Made by a program: the position numbers and the translations under genes. Shown here piece by piece: positions 16,587-25,718 of a stretch of DNA of 40,708 bases (positions are counted from its first letter, which is position 1; each line of letters opens with the position of its first letter). The stretch covers positions 1 to 40,708 of the forward strand of contig JAGCUV010000008.1 of assembly GCA_017962705.1 (NCBI GenBank), given 5' to 3'. The notes beneath the pieces were generated by a model. It was not told the origin of the DNA. It saw nothing but the letters and a program-made list of their open reading frames with translations, and did not search any database. Source of the stretch: Bacteroidales bacterium (GTDB lineage: Bacteria; Bacteroidota; Bacteroidia; Bacteroidales; UBA932).

Positions 16587-18424
16587 AAAGGTTCCTCATT
16601 ATCCTGCTGTTGCTGGCCGGCGTTTCAGCTGAAGCGGCAGAGAAACCGGTGAAGGTGGCTTCCTTGCATCACCCCCGCCTCATCGCGTCGGACAAAGCGT
16701 TCAAAGATGTGGTGAAAACGGTGAACCGTGGCCGGAACATCCATCTGGTGCGCATGCACGAGGCGGCCATGAAAGCGGCAGACAAATATGTCAAAGAAGG
16801 CGCGATGCCCGAAGCCAGAAAGGGAAAGGCCGACAAGTTGGAACTTTCCAGGGGAGCCTTGACGCAGATTTTCAATTGCGCGTACGCTTTTCGCTACAGC
16901 AAGGACTACAAGTATCTGGAGCACGCGGAGAAGGTGCTGGAATATGTCTGCGACTTGCCGGACTGGGATCCGAAGCATCTGCTTTCCGTGGCCGAAATGC
17001 TGCAGGCGGTGAGTCTGGGCTATGACTGGTTGTACAAGGACCTTGACAAAAATCTTCGCAAGACCATCGAGGACCGGATCCAGCGCTTCGCATTCGATGT
17101 GTCGGAAGACGAGCGCTATAACATCCGGACCTTCCGGGCCAATTACAACTGGTCGCAGGTGTTGAACGCAGCCTATGCTTCGGCAGCCCTGGCTATCTAT
17201 GAAGCCTGTCCGGAACGCTGCCAGCAGATACTGGACCGCAGCATCACCAACTACCAGGAGATTTGTTCCAAGTTTTACGCGCCTGACGGCATTTATGTCG
17301 AAGGTCCCGGTTACTGGGGCTTCGGCACATCCTACCACATTATGATGAGTTCCGTGCTGCAAGGCGTTTACGGACACGATTTCGGTGTTACGGACATTCC
17401 CGGCTTTGACAAGACCTCGGACTTTATTTCCTTTATGTCCGGCAGCACGGGGACGTTCAACTATGCCGACAGCTGGCAGGTCAAAAAATACAATTCCTGG
17501 CTTTGGTTCTTTGCTTGCAAGTACAACGACCCCTCCCGCGTGTATATTTGCGAGCGGCTGCTCGACCATGTCAAGACCGAAAGGCTGGGCCCGCTGGCAA
17601 TCTGCTGGGCTTCCAAGGTGGAGCCTTCCGGCATCCGCGAACCCTCGACCCGGCTGTATACGGGTCACGGCCGCGTCGATCTGGCCATCGCCCGTACGGG
17701 ATGGAACGAGAAGGATGCCTACTTGGCCATCAAGGGCGGACTGACCAAGGTGACGCACGCCCATATGGACTGCGGCTCGTATGTCTATGATTTTGCCGGC
17801 GTCCGCTGGGCCCGCGAAATGCCCATTCCCAAGTATGAAGTGAACAACAAGGGTGTGGCCTCTTTGGGGCTTGATGGCTGGCACGTATACAGGGCCACGA
17901 GATGGCGGCTACTGGGCTACCGGGCCATCGACCACAATACCATCGTGGTCAATGGACACGACCATCTGATTGATTCGATTGCTCCGCTGGTGAGGGGCTT
18001 TGACAATCCGCGCGAAGGATGCGGGGCGACTTTCCGTCTTTCGCCGATTTATCACGGCGATTTGAACGAAGCCATCCGCACCGTCGCAATTATGGAAGAC
18101 GGCAGCCTCTGCGTACGGGATACCTTGGCGGCCACCGACAGCCTGGATGCCGCCATCCGGTGGAATTTCATCTCCGGAGCCGAGCCGGTCATCTCCGGGG
18201 ACGGGATTCGCTTTACCAAGAAAGGAACTACGATGATGCTGCGCGTCAGCGGAGCCGATGTGGAATATAAGCAGTGGTCTGTCGACCCGAAAGATTATCC
18301 CGATGACCCGTTTATGGCCTGGCAGACCAAGCCGAAGGATACCTGGGCTTGCGGTTTTGAGTTTGTGCTGCCCAAGGGAGAAAAGCGGGCGTTGACCGTG
18401 ACTTTGCAACCCTTGTCCGAATGA
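16583..18424 (+). CDS. Periplasmic heparinase II/III-family protein
   Basis: This 613-residue protein has an SPI signal peptide (cleavage near AEAAE). An alpha/alpha barrel spans about residues 30-340 and includes HPRLIAS, LGYDWLYKDL and NYNWSQV (Asn189, Trp190). A heparinase II/III beta domain starts near residue 365 with THAHMDCGSYVYDF (His392, His394), the usual catalytic His region. It is a second lyase-like protein in the operon but lacks the fimbrillin domain and lipid anchor of the one at 3111. A division into surface endo-lyase and periplasmic oligosaccharide lyase is a reasonable inference. It overlaps both neighbours by ATGA. Confidence 0.85.
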   Translation: MKRFLIILLLLAGVSAEAAEKPVKVASLHHPRLIASDKAFKDVVKTVNRGRNIHLVRMHEAAMKAADKYVKEGAMPEARKGKADKLELSRGALTQIFNCAYAFRYSKDYKYLEHAEKVLEYVCDLPDWDPKHLLSVAEMLQAVSLGYDWLYKDLDKNLRKTIEDRIQRFAFDVSEDERYNIRTFRANYNWSQVLNAAYASAALAIYEACPERCQQILDRSITNYQEICSKFYAPDGIYVEGPGYWGFGTSYHIMMSSVLQGVYGHDFGVTDIPGFDKTSDFISFMSGSTGTFNYADSWQVKKYNSWLWFFACKYNDPSRVYICERLLDHVKTERLGPLAICWASKVEPSGIREPSTRLYTGHGRVDLAIARTGWNEKDAYLAIKGGLTKVTHAHMDCGSYVYDFAGVRWAREMPIPKYEVNNKGVASLGLDGWHVYRATRWRLLGYRAIDHNTIVVNGHDHLIDSIAPLVRGFDNPREGCGATFRLSPIYHGDLNEAIRTVAIMEDGSLCVRDTLAATDSLDAAIRWNFISGAEPVISGDGIRFTKKGTTMMLRVSGADVEYKQWSVDPKDYPDDPFMAWQTKPKDTWACGFEFVLPKGEKRALTVTLQPLSE

Positions 18425-19749
18425 TGAAAAGCATTTTATGGCTGTTGCCGGCCGTGGTCGGGTTGGCGGCGGGGTGTGACGCTCGTGTTGTCGAGGCGGA
18501 CCTGCCGGATTATTACGAGGAATACCTCTCAGCGAGAATGCCTGCCATGAAAGAGGCGGCCGGGCAATCATCCGACTGCTTTTTTTTCTGGACAGATTCT
18601 CATTTGGAAAAGAATGACGGCTATGCGCCGGAGATGATTCGGTATGTCGGCAGCCGGTTGAAGCGTTTTCCCAAGACTTTTTTCGGCGGCGATGCAATAC
18701 CGGCCTTTACGGACGATATCACGCCTTTCATCGATGCTTATCGCAGCCAATGCGGGCGGGTGATGGAATGCGGACGTCTCTACCAGGTACACGGCAATCA
18801 CGATTTTACTTTCAAGTATAAGCCGGGAGGGGAGGGACTGACTTTTGACTTGGACACCACGGCGGCACTCCTCCAATCTGTAATGTCGCCGGAGGGAGTG
18901 GTGCGGAACCCCGACGACCCCCACTCGAATTATTACTATCTGGATGAGCCCAAGGCCCGCATCCGCTATATCGTCCTGGACTCTTCGGATTCCGTCAAAG
19001 ATACCCATATCGGCTTCGGACTGGTGGACAGCGTGGGGCCGGTCCAGCGCCGCTGGATCTTCTCTGAGGCCATCATGAAGGCTCCGCAGGCTTATTCGCT
19101 GATAGTGCTTGTCCACGTGCCGCAGCTGGCTTGCTCGACGGGAGGTAGTACGCCGGAGATGGAGGCCGCGCTGGGCGCTTTGGCCACGCATCGGCGATAC
19201 CGGGTGGACGGGGCCGAGTACCGCTTCGACTTGCGGCCGGATTTGAAACTGCTGGCCGTGTTGGCCGGTCACAACCATCACGATATGCAGATGTTCAAAG
19301 AAGGCGTACTACATATCCATACCGCCGCCGATGCCCGTTACCGTGACTTCCGCCGCGACCCGTATGCGACCTTGGAGCGTCGCGTCAGCGGCACCGTGAA
19401 TGCCCAGGCGATCGATTGGGTCTGCGTGTCCCGGCGTCACGATGTCCTGCGGCTGCTTCGCTTGGGTTATGGTCCCGACAGGATCTTTCACTTGGAGCCC
19501 ATCGTCCTGCAACCGGGCGAATTCTATCAGGTTCCCATTGAAGCCGTACGGTGGGACATATATGACACAGGAAGCGCCCTCAAGAAAAAAGAAAACGAGA
19601 AGTACGCTTATTACTGGGACCTTTCCCGTCAGGTCGCCTCGGTCGACCCTGCCGGCCGGGTCACCGCCCTTGCTCCCGGCGATGCGACCCTGCTGTGCGA
19701 AAAGGCGGACGGAACCCGGGAGTTTTATTACATCTGTTGTTCAAAATGA
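18421..19749 (+). CDS. Calcineurin-like metallophosphoesterase lipoprotein with C-terminal Big2-like domain
   Basis: This 442-residue lipoprotein (lipobox LAAGC, Cys19) has the full two-metal signature: D59-x-H61 (WTDSH), G-D91 (GGD), GN126H127D, an H in VLVHVP, and GH284NH286H. The enzyme should hydrolyse a phosphomono- or diester outside the cytoplasm. The last 70 residues (VASVDPAGRVTALAPGDATL) look like a bacterial Ig-like group 2 domain. It lies in the glycan operon with ATGA overlaps on both sides, which suggests a phosphate-bearing substituent on the target glycan. That is inference. Confidence 0.85.
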   Translation: MMKSILWLLPAVVGLAAGCDARVVEADLPDYYEEYLSARMPAMKEAAGQSSDCFFFWTDSHLEKNDGYAPEMIRYVGSRLKRFPKTFFGGDAIPAFTDDITPFIDAYRSQCGRVMECGRLYQVHGNHDFTFKYKPGGEGLTFDLDTTAALLQSVMSPEGVVRNPDDPHSNYYYLDEPKARIRYIVLDSSDSVKDTHIGFGLVDSVGPVQRRWIFSEAIMKAPQAYSLIVLVHVPQLACSTGGSTPEMEAALGALATHRRYRVDGAEYRFDLRPDLKLLAVLAGHNHHDMQMFKEGVLHIHTAADARYRDFRRDPYATLERRVSGTVNAQAIDWVCVSRRHDVLRLLRLGYGPDRIFHLEPIVLQPGEFYQVPIEAVRWDIYDTGSALKKKENEKYAYYWDLSRQVASVDPAGRVTALAPGDATLLCEKADGTREFYYICCSK

Positions 19750-22700
19750 AGAAATTGTTTTTTGTCATAGCCCTGTTGTCGGCTATTTCCGCCTGGGCGG
19801 CCGAGACGAAGGTGGAAAACTACCGTGGCGCTTTGTTGGGCGAAGCGCGCGAAGTGGAGGGCGTTGGAAAGGAGTACGTCAAATCGGTCTGCCTGGAGGG
19901 GAATACGCTTTATTGCGGCGCAGGGCACAGCGTGTATGCGCTGGATGCTACGAATGCGCAGTCTCCCCAGTTGCTTTCTTCTTATGAAATCTATGGCTAT
20001 GTCCGGCAGATAGTGGTACAGGGCCATTACTTGTACGCCGCGTGCCGGGAGTCCGGCGTGTGGATTCTGGATGTCTCCGACCCCCGCAACTTGAAACAGG
20101 TATCCCGCTACGATCCGGTGGAACTGGCTACGGGAATTGATGTGGCGGGAGATGTGATGTTCCTTGCCTGCCGGCAGAATGGCGTGGAAATGGTGGATGT
20201 GAGCGATCCATCAAACCCTACGCATATCCGTTTGGAGAAGACGTCCGAGTCGCAGAGCATATTCTATTGTGACGGGATTTTGTATTCCGGAGAATGGGCC
20301 GATTCGTGGGTGACGGCCATCGATGCCTCGGATATGTCGGCGGTCAGGACGCTGGGCACGTCTCCCTTGCGGGGTTTCGGGGATGGCGTATGGACTACCG
20401 GCAAGTATCTATATGCGTCGACCGGGCATCATTCCGCTTCCGGAAAGGCCTCCAAGGCCGGAGACGGACACGGTCTTGAAATCTTCGACATCAGCGATAA
20501 GGCGAAGCCCCGGCATCTGGCAAGGGTGGATTTTGCCAAGATGTACAGCTCTTACCCGGATTACTGGACCGTGAGGCCGGCCAGCAACGGAAATTATCTT
20601 GTCTGTGCCGATTCGTTTAACGGCCTGTATGTGGTGGATGCCCATCGTCCCGCCCAGCCTTTCATCGCTTCCCGCTTTACGGCGACGGACGCTGAGGGAA
20701 AGGCGCTGCCGGTCACCTCTGTGGCGGTGGGTAAGGGCGTCATCTACGCGACCGTGCACCAGCAACTGGGATTACTGGCCATCCCGTGCCCCAAGATCAA
20801 GCCAGTCCCCAGGCAAAGGGGAAAACTGCCGGTGAATGCCGCGTACCGATATCCCTACGAAACATCGGAAGACAGCCACTTTGCGAGTTGGAAACCGTCG
20901 GGGTGTTTCCCCGTTCGTGGCGTCGCGGCCAAGGACTCCCTTGTGTTTGCGGCTTGCACCTACGGCGGACTGGCGATTCTGACGTCTGACGACAGCGGCC
21001 GATTGGCGCAGATCGGCAAGGGACCGATGGCTTATGCTTCGGATGTAGCGATTTGTGGCGACAGACTGGTGGTAGCAGAGGGTTTTGGCGGCGTGGCTGC
21101 CTATAAAATCAGCCGGGATGCGGCTGGTACCGGCATCCGGCTGGAAGAGTCCGACCGTTTTGACCAGTTCAACTTCGATGGTCCGCACGGCCTCTGCTTC
21201 TGGGTTTTTGCCCCGGACGACGGGCATATCGTCGCGGCCACACGCTATCACGGATACTACTATTTCACCCGGGACCTCAGGTATCTCGGGCAGGCGGGGC
21301 GGGGTCCCGGTTGGGACAAATATGTTCCCGATGCGGCTGATTCCGAGGGCTGGTATCCGCGTATCCAGCACAATGCCGGAGTATTTTGGGTGAATGTGAA
21401 TGATGTAACCGCCGGAGAGAAAAAGGACGCGGGATTCAAACCGACTCTGTTTGACGGAGTCTGCGCCTATAAGGACGATCGTTTCATCACCTGTACCAAA
21501 GGGAAGATGTATGTCTATTCGCACGCCGAAGCCGGAGAACCCAGGACCGGCGTGGGCGAGAACCTATACGGCGCTCCGGCGTGGGACAGAGGCGCCCGCT
21601 TGGGGCTTACGGCCCGCATTGCCAGACAGATCAGCATGGTGGATATTTCAAACGAGCAAACGCCGGAGGTCCTGTGGACCGAATCCTGCGACGGCTTCCC
21701 GGAGATGGCCACTTTTTGGAAAGGACGCTTCCTGGTCCCCTGCGGTTATCAAGGTTTGCTGACGGAAAAAGAAAAATCAGAACCGATGGCATCCATTACG
21801 GAGAATGTCCTGCTGCTGGATTCCTGCGTGGGAATGGAGCAGATGCCAAAGACGTGGCAGGACGGGACGCTGAAAACGACAAAGTTGAAAGGATGGGTAA
21901 GCGGGTTCTTTCCCGGTACGTGCTGGTATGCGTGGCAGCTCGGCGGAGACAGGAGTGTTCGCAATGCGGCTGAACGACAGACCCGGAAAATGATGGCTCC
22001 GCTGTCGTTCATCTCGGATCACGACGCCGGGTTTCAAATCATGTGTTCGCTGGGGCTGGCATACAAACTTACCGGTGATGCACAGTATTTGCCGGGTATC
22101 CGGACTGCGGCAGAGTTCCTCGCAAGCCGTTTTTCTCCCGTGACCGGAACGATTAAAAGTTGGGACGACAAGCATTTCTCCTATCCGGTCATCATAGACA
22201 ATATGATGAATCTTGAACTGCTCACCTATGCGGCCGAACTATTTGGCGTTCCACGCTGGAAAGAGATAGCCATCAGTCACGCCGATGTGACATTGAAAAA
22301 CCATTTCAGGCAGGATGGTTCATCCTATCATCTCGTTGATTATGATCCCAAGACGGGCCGGGTTCTCAAAAAGCAGACAGTACAGGGCTTTGCCGATGAG
22401 TCTGCATGGTCCCGTGGGCAGTCATGGGGCCTGTATGGATACACGATGATGTATCGCGAAACCAAGGAGGAGCGTTATTTGGAGCACGCACAGAAGATTG
22501 CTGCTTACTTATTGCCTCTTCTTGCGGATAATCCGGTCCCCAATTGGGACTTTATGGCGCCTCAGAAGCAAGTAGATGTATCGGCAGCAGCAGTCATGGC
22601 TTCAGCATTTATTGAACTCAGTTCACTTACCAGAAATAAAGAACTCTCAAGGACATATATGAGACAGGCCGAAGCCATACTTTCGGCTCTGTCCTCTCCG

Positions 22701-23615
22701 GAATACTTATGCACCGCAGGCGAAGCCGGAGGATTCCTTCTTAAACATGGAACGGGCTTCTACAAAAACGGTATCGAAGTGGATGCACCGTTATCCTACG
22801 CCGATTATTATTTCCTCGAAGCCCTTTACAGATACAGGAATAACGTCGGGTGTGCCCCCGCATTTGCACAGGAGGATTACAAGATTGTCCGGACATTCCA
22901 TTGCGGTGAAGACGCCCAGGGAGTGGCTGTCGATGAGAGCGGTTTTTATTTTATCAGCAACCGGTCTGTCTCGAAATATACCTTGCAGGGTGAGTTGCTT
23001 GCAACTTGGAAAGAAGATACTCCGGAACTCATACAACATTTCGACGGGGGTATTGTCATAGATGGCTTGCTGTATTGTTCGCACTCAAACTATCCGGAGG
23101 TGCCCATGGCCAGTTCCATCGAGGTCTTCGATCCGGAAAACCTGACCCATTTGAAAACCATCAGTTTGGGGATTGACAGCGGCTCTTGTACCTGGGTCGT
23201 CCGCGGAGATGACTGCTGGTATGTGGGATTTGCGCATTATGACAGCAAGACGGGCATCATTAAAGATGAGTTGGACAAGGACAATCGTTGGACGCAAATC
23301 GTCCGGTACGACAACCAGTGGCACCGGACCGCAGGATGGATTCTCCCGAAAGATTTGCTGGCAGAACTTCATCCCTATAGTCTTTCCGGCGCGCTCTATC
23401 TCAACGGAAAATTCTATTGTACCGGTCATAATGAGCAGAAATTATATATGCTGGAGTTTCCGCCTCACGGTATGACCATGCAGTGGACGGGGACTATGGA
23501 TATTCCGTTCAAAGGACAAGGCATTGCCATCGACCGGGAGGGGAATCTGTGGGGCATTGATCGCGAAAATGGAACCGTCATGATGGCGAAGATGGAGATA
23601 AAACTTGGAGAGTGA
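19746..23615 (+). CDS. Giant secreted fusion: LVIVD-type beta-propeller + GH88 unsaturated glucuronyl hydrolase + C-terminal propeller
   Basis: The start at 19746 (ATGA overlap with the preceding stop) gives 1289 residues with signal peptide MKKLFFVIALLSAISAWAA. About residues 30-640 hold LVIVD-like propeller repeats (GVWILDVSDPRN, GVEMVDVSDPSN, GLEIFDISDKAK). About 680-1032 is a complete GH88 domain with HDAGF (Asp760), IIDNMMNLELL (Asp818) and ESAWSRGQSWGLYGY; these match the two catalytic-site Asp positions and the WRGQ-type motif. GH88 removes the unsaturated uronic acid left by polysaccharide lyases. About 1042-1289 is another propeller-like region. At the second junction APAFA-Q (1039-1042) looks like a fossil signal-peptide end, suggesting gene fusion. 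A three-part build of this kind is not standard for GH88, usually 350-400 residues. Confidence 0.8.
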   Translation: MKKLFFVIALLSAISAWAAETKVENYRGALLGEAREVEGVGKEYVKSVCLEGNTLYCGAGHSVYALDATNAQSPQLLSSYEIYGYVRQIVVQGHYLYAACRESGVWILDVSDPRNLKQVSRYDPVELATGIDVAGDVMFLACRQNGVEMVDVSDPSNPTHIRLEKTSESQSIFYCDGILYSGEWADSWVTAIDASDMSAVRTLGTSPLRGFGDGVWTTGKYLYASTGHHSASGKASKAGDGHGLEIFDISDKAKPRHLARVDFAKMYSSYPDYWTVRPASNGNYLVCADSFNGLYVVDAHRPAQPFIASRFTATDAEGKALPVTSVAVGKGVIYATVHQQLGLLAIPCPKIKPVPRQRGKLPVNAAYRYPYETSEDSHFASWKPSGCFPVRGVAAKDSLVFAACTYGGLAILTSDDSGRLAQIGKGPMAYASDVAICGDRLVVAEGFGGVAAYKISRDAAGTGIRLEESDRFDQFNFDGPHGLCFWVFAPDDGHIVAATRYHGYYYFTRDLRYLGQAGRGPGWDKYVPDAADSEGWYPRIQHNAGVFWVNVNDVTAGEKKDAGFKPTLFDGVCAYKDDRFITCTKGKMYVYSHAEAGEPRTGVGENLYGAPAWDRGARLGLTARIARQISMVDISNEQTPEVLWTESCDGFPEMATFWKGRFLVPCGYQGLLTEKEKSEPMASITENVLLLDSCVGMEQMPKTWQDGTLKTTKLKGWVSGFFPGTCWYAWQLGGDRSVRNAAERQTRKMMAPLSFISDHDAGFQIMCSLGLAYKLTGDAQYLPGIRTAAEFLASRFSPVTGTIKSWDDKHFSYPVIIDNMMNLELLTYAAELFGVPRWKEIAISHADVTLKNHFRQDGSSYHLVDYDPKTGRVLKKQTVQGFADESAWSRGQSWGLYGYTMMYRETKEERYLEHAQKIAAYLLPLLADNPVPNWDFMAPQKQVDVSAAAVMASAFIELSSLTRNKELSRTYMRQAEAILSALSSPEYLCTAGEAGGFLLKHGTGFYKNGIEVDAPLSYADYYFLEALYRYRNNVGCAPAFAQEDYKIVRTFHCGEDAQGVAVDESGFYFISNRSVSKYTLQGELLATWKEDTPELIQHFDGGIVIDGLLYCSHSNYPEVPMASSIEVFDPENLTHLKTISLGIDSGSCTWVVRGDDCWYVGFAHYDSKTGIIKDELDKDNRWTQIVRYDNQWHRTAGWILPKDLLAELHPYSLSGALYLNGKFYCTGHNEQKLYMLEFPPHGMTMQWTGTMDIPFKGQGIAIDREGNLWGIDRENGTVMMAKMEIKLGE

Positions 23616-23619
23616 AAAT

Positions 23620-25704
23620 ATGAAAAAACTGGCATTCATTACTTTTTTTGTCCTGTTTTCAGGGTTGATGCAGGCTTCCGTTCCCGTCATTACCCAGGAA
23701 GACAAGGATCAGGCCGCAGCGCTTGTAAAACAGATGACGCTGCAGGAAAAGATAAGTTTTATTTCCGGCTGGAAAGACAAGTTTTACACGTTCCCTGTTG
23801 AGCGTCTGGGCATCAAAAGCATCCTTCTTGCAGATGGTCCGCAGGGCGTCCGCAGCATTGGGGATAAAGCGGAGAACAGCACCTATTATCCTTGCGGTTT
23901 GGCGGTGGCCGCCTCGTGGAACCGCGATGTGGCTTACGGAGTGGGAACAGGGATTGGACAAGATGCGAGGGCCCGGGGCATTTCCATTATGCTGTGCCCG
24001 GGCGTAAATATCTACCGGAACGCCCTCTGTGGCCGGAATTTCGAGTATTATGGCGAAGATCCGTATTTGGCTTCGGAGCAAGCGGTCAGCTACATCAACG
24101 GTATTCAGGAACAAGGTGTCATTGCCACCATCAAGCACTTCTGCATGAACAATCAGGAGTATAGCCGCCACACGGTGAGTTCGAATGCGGACGAACGCAC
24201 GATGAACGAAATCTATTTTCCCACCTTCCGCAAGGCCGTGGAGAATGGTGTCGGGGCCGTCATGACATCGTACAATGGCGTTAACGGGGTGCATTCCGCC
24301 GAGAATCAGTGGCTCATAAAATATAATCTGCGTGAGAGATGGGGTTTCCAGAGCCTGGTGATGTCAGACTGGCGGTCAAACTATACTCCGCTGGGTTCCG
24401 CCACCAGCGGCCTTGACCTTGAAATGCCGATGGGCTACGCGCTGAATTACGAGAACCTCAAACCTTTGCTGGACAACGGCGTGATTGCGGAAAGTGACAT
24501 TGATGAGAAGTGCAGGCACCTGTTGCAGACCTATATCGCATTCGGCTGCCTGGGCCGCGAGCCTGACCCGCGCATTCCTCTTGACAATCCGGAGAGTCAC
24601 GCCAAAGCCTATAAGGCTGCGGTTGAGGGGCCTGTCCTTTTGAAAAATGCCGGCGGCGTTCTCCCCCTGAAAGGCGGCAAGATTCTATTGGTCGGGCCGA
24701 ACGCCGATTACATCCCGTTTGGCGGAGGGTCCGGTCGGATGTATCCCTTCCCGGAGCGCACGACCACCCTCTATCAGGGACTCTCCGCTCTCGGAGGAAA
24801 GTATAAAGTCACGTTCCGCAGCGGTATTCCGACAAAACCATCGGAACTGGATAAGATTCAGTATATCGTTGTTGCCGTAGGGTATAACAAGGATACCGAG
24901 AAAGAGGATGCCGACCGTACGTACGCCTTGCCTGCCGGTCAGGATGAACTCATTCAAGCGGCGGTTGCCACCGGCAAGAAGGTAATCGTGGTCGTCTATT
25001 CCGGAGGCGAGGTTGATATGACGAAATGGGCGGATCAGGTGGATGCCGTCCTGATGGCCTGGTATACAGGACAGGAAAGCGGCCGGGCGCTGGCCGACAT
25101 TCTTTCGGGAAAAGTATCTCCATCAGGCCGTTTGCCTTTCACTTTCTGGGGCTCTTGGGAAAAGAATCCCGTCTCGCGTCTCAGTTATAACCGCCAGTGG
25201 ATCAGCACGAAACTGTACGGGGCCAATCAGAAATTTTTGAAACGGGTGGCGGCCTATGAGTATGTCGATTACAATGAAGGCGTCTTCGTGGGCTACCGGG
25301 GAGTTGAGCATTTCGGGGTGGAGCCTCTGTATGCCTTCGGATATGGCCTGACGTATTCGTCCTTTGACTATTCGAATCTCCGGGTCGATAAGGTGGATGG
25401 CCATGGCGTAAACGTTACCTTCACGGTGACCAACACGGGCAGATGCGCCGCGGCCGAGGTCGCGCAAGTTTACGTGGCGCCTGTCAACCCCTCCATCATC
25501 CGTCCGGATCACGAACTCAAAGGATACGAAAAACTCTTTCTGGGAAAGGGAGAAAGCCACACCATTACGCTTACTCTTCCGGAAAGCGCATTCTCGTACT
25601 ACGACAAGGGGTCACACGATTGGACCTTTGATCCTTGCAAGTATCGGATTCTGGTAGGAGCCTCCGCTTCCGATATCCGGCTGACGGAAGATTTGCTCTT
25701 TTGA
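23620..25704 (+). CDS. Glycoside hydrolase family 3 (beta-glucosidase-like)
   Basis: This 694-residue protein has a signal peptide ending near MQAS. The start at 23620 follows the GH88 stop by 4 bp; upstream in-frame codons would overlap it. The GH3 N-terminal barrel has LLADGPQGVRS, the KHFCMNNQEYSR motif and the nucleophile Asp250 in VMSDWRSN. The C-terminal domain has WYTGQESGRALADIL, and a final FN3-like domain begins at YGLTYSSFDYSN. GH3 enzymes remove single beta-linked sugars from the non-reducing end. It probably trims oligosaccharides in the periplasm after lyase and GH88 action. The exact sugar is not determined. Confidence 0.92.
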   Translation: MKKLAFITFFVLFSGLMQASVPVITQEDKDQAAALVKQMTLQEKISFISGWKDKFYTFPVERLGIKSILLADGPQGVRSIGDKAENSTYYPCGLAVAASWNRDVAYGVGTGIGQDARARGISIMLCPGVNIYRNALCGRNFEYYGEDPYLASEQAVSYINGIQEQGVIATIKHFCMNNQEYSRHTVSSNADERTMNEIYFPTFRKAVENGVGAVMTSYNGVNGVHSAENQWLIKYNLRERWGFQSLVMSDWRSNYTPLGSATSGLDLEMPMGYALNYENLKPLLDNGVIAESDIDEKCRHLLQTYIAFGCLGREPDPRIPLDNPESHAKAYKAAVEGPVLLKNAGGVLPLKGGKILLVGPNADYIPFGGGSGRMYPFPERTTTLYQGLSALGGKYKVTFRSGIPTKPSELDKIQYIVVAVGYNKDTEKEDADRTYALPAGQDELIQAAVATGKKVIVVVYSGGEVDMTKWADQVDAVLMAWYTGQESGRALADILSGKVSPSGRLPFTFWGSWEKNPVSRLSYNRQWISTKLYGANQKFLKRVAAYEYVDYNEGVFVGYRGVEHFGVEPLYAFGYGLTYSSFDYSNLRVDKVDGHGVNVTFTVTNTGRCAAAEVAQVYVAPVNPSIIRPDHELKGYEKLFLGKGESHTITLTLPESAFSYYDKGSHDWTFDPCKYRILVGASASDIRLTEDLLF

Positions 25705-25718
25705 TATCAGAAGGACCC

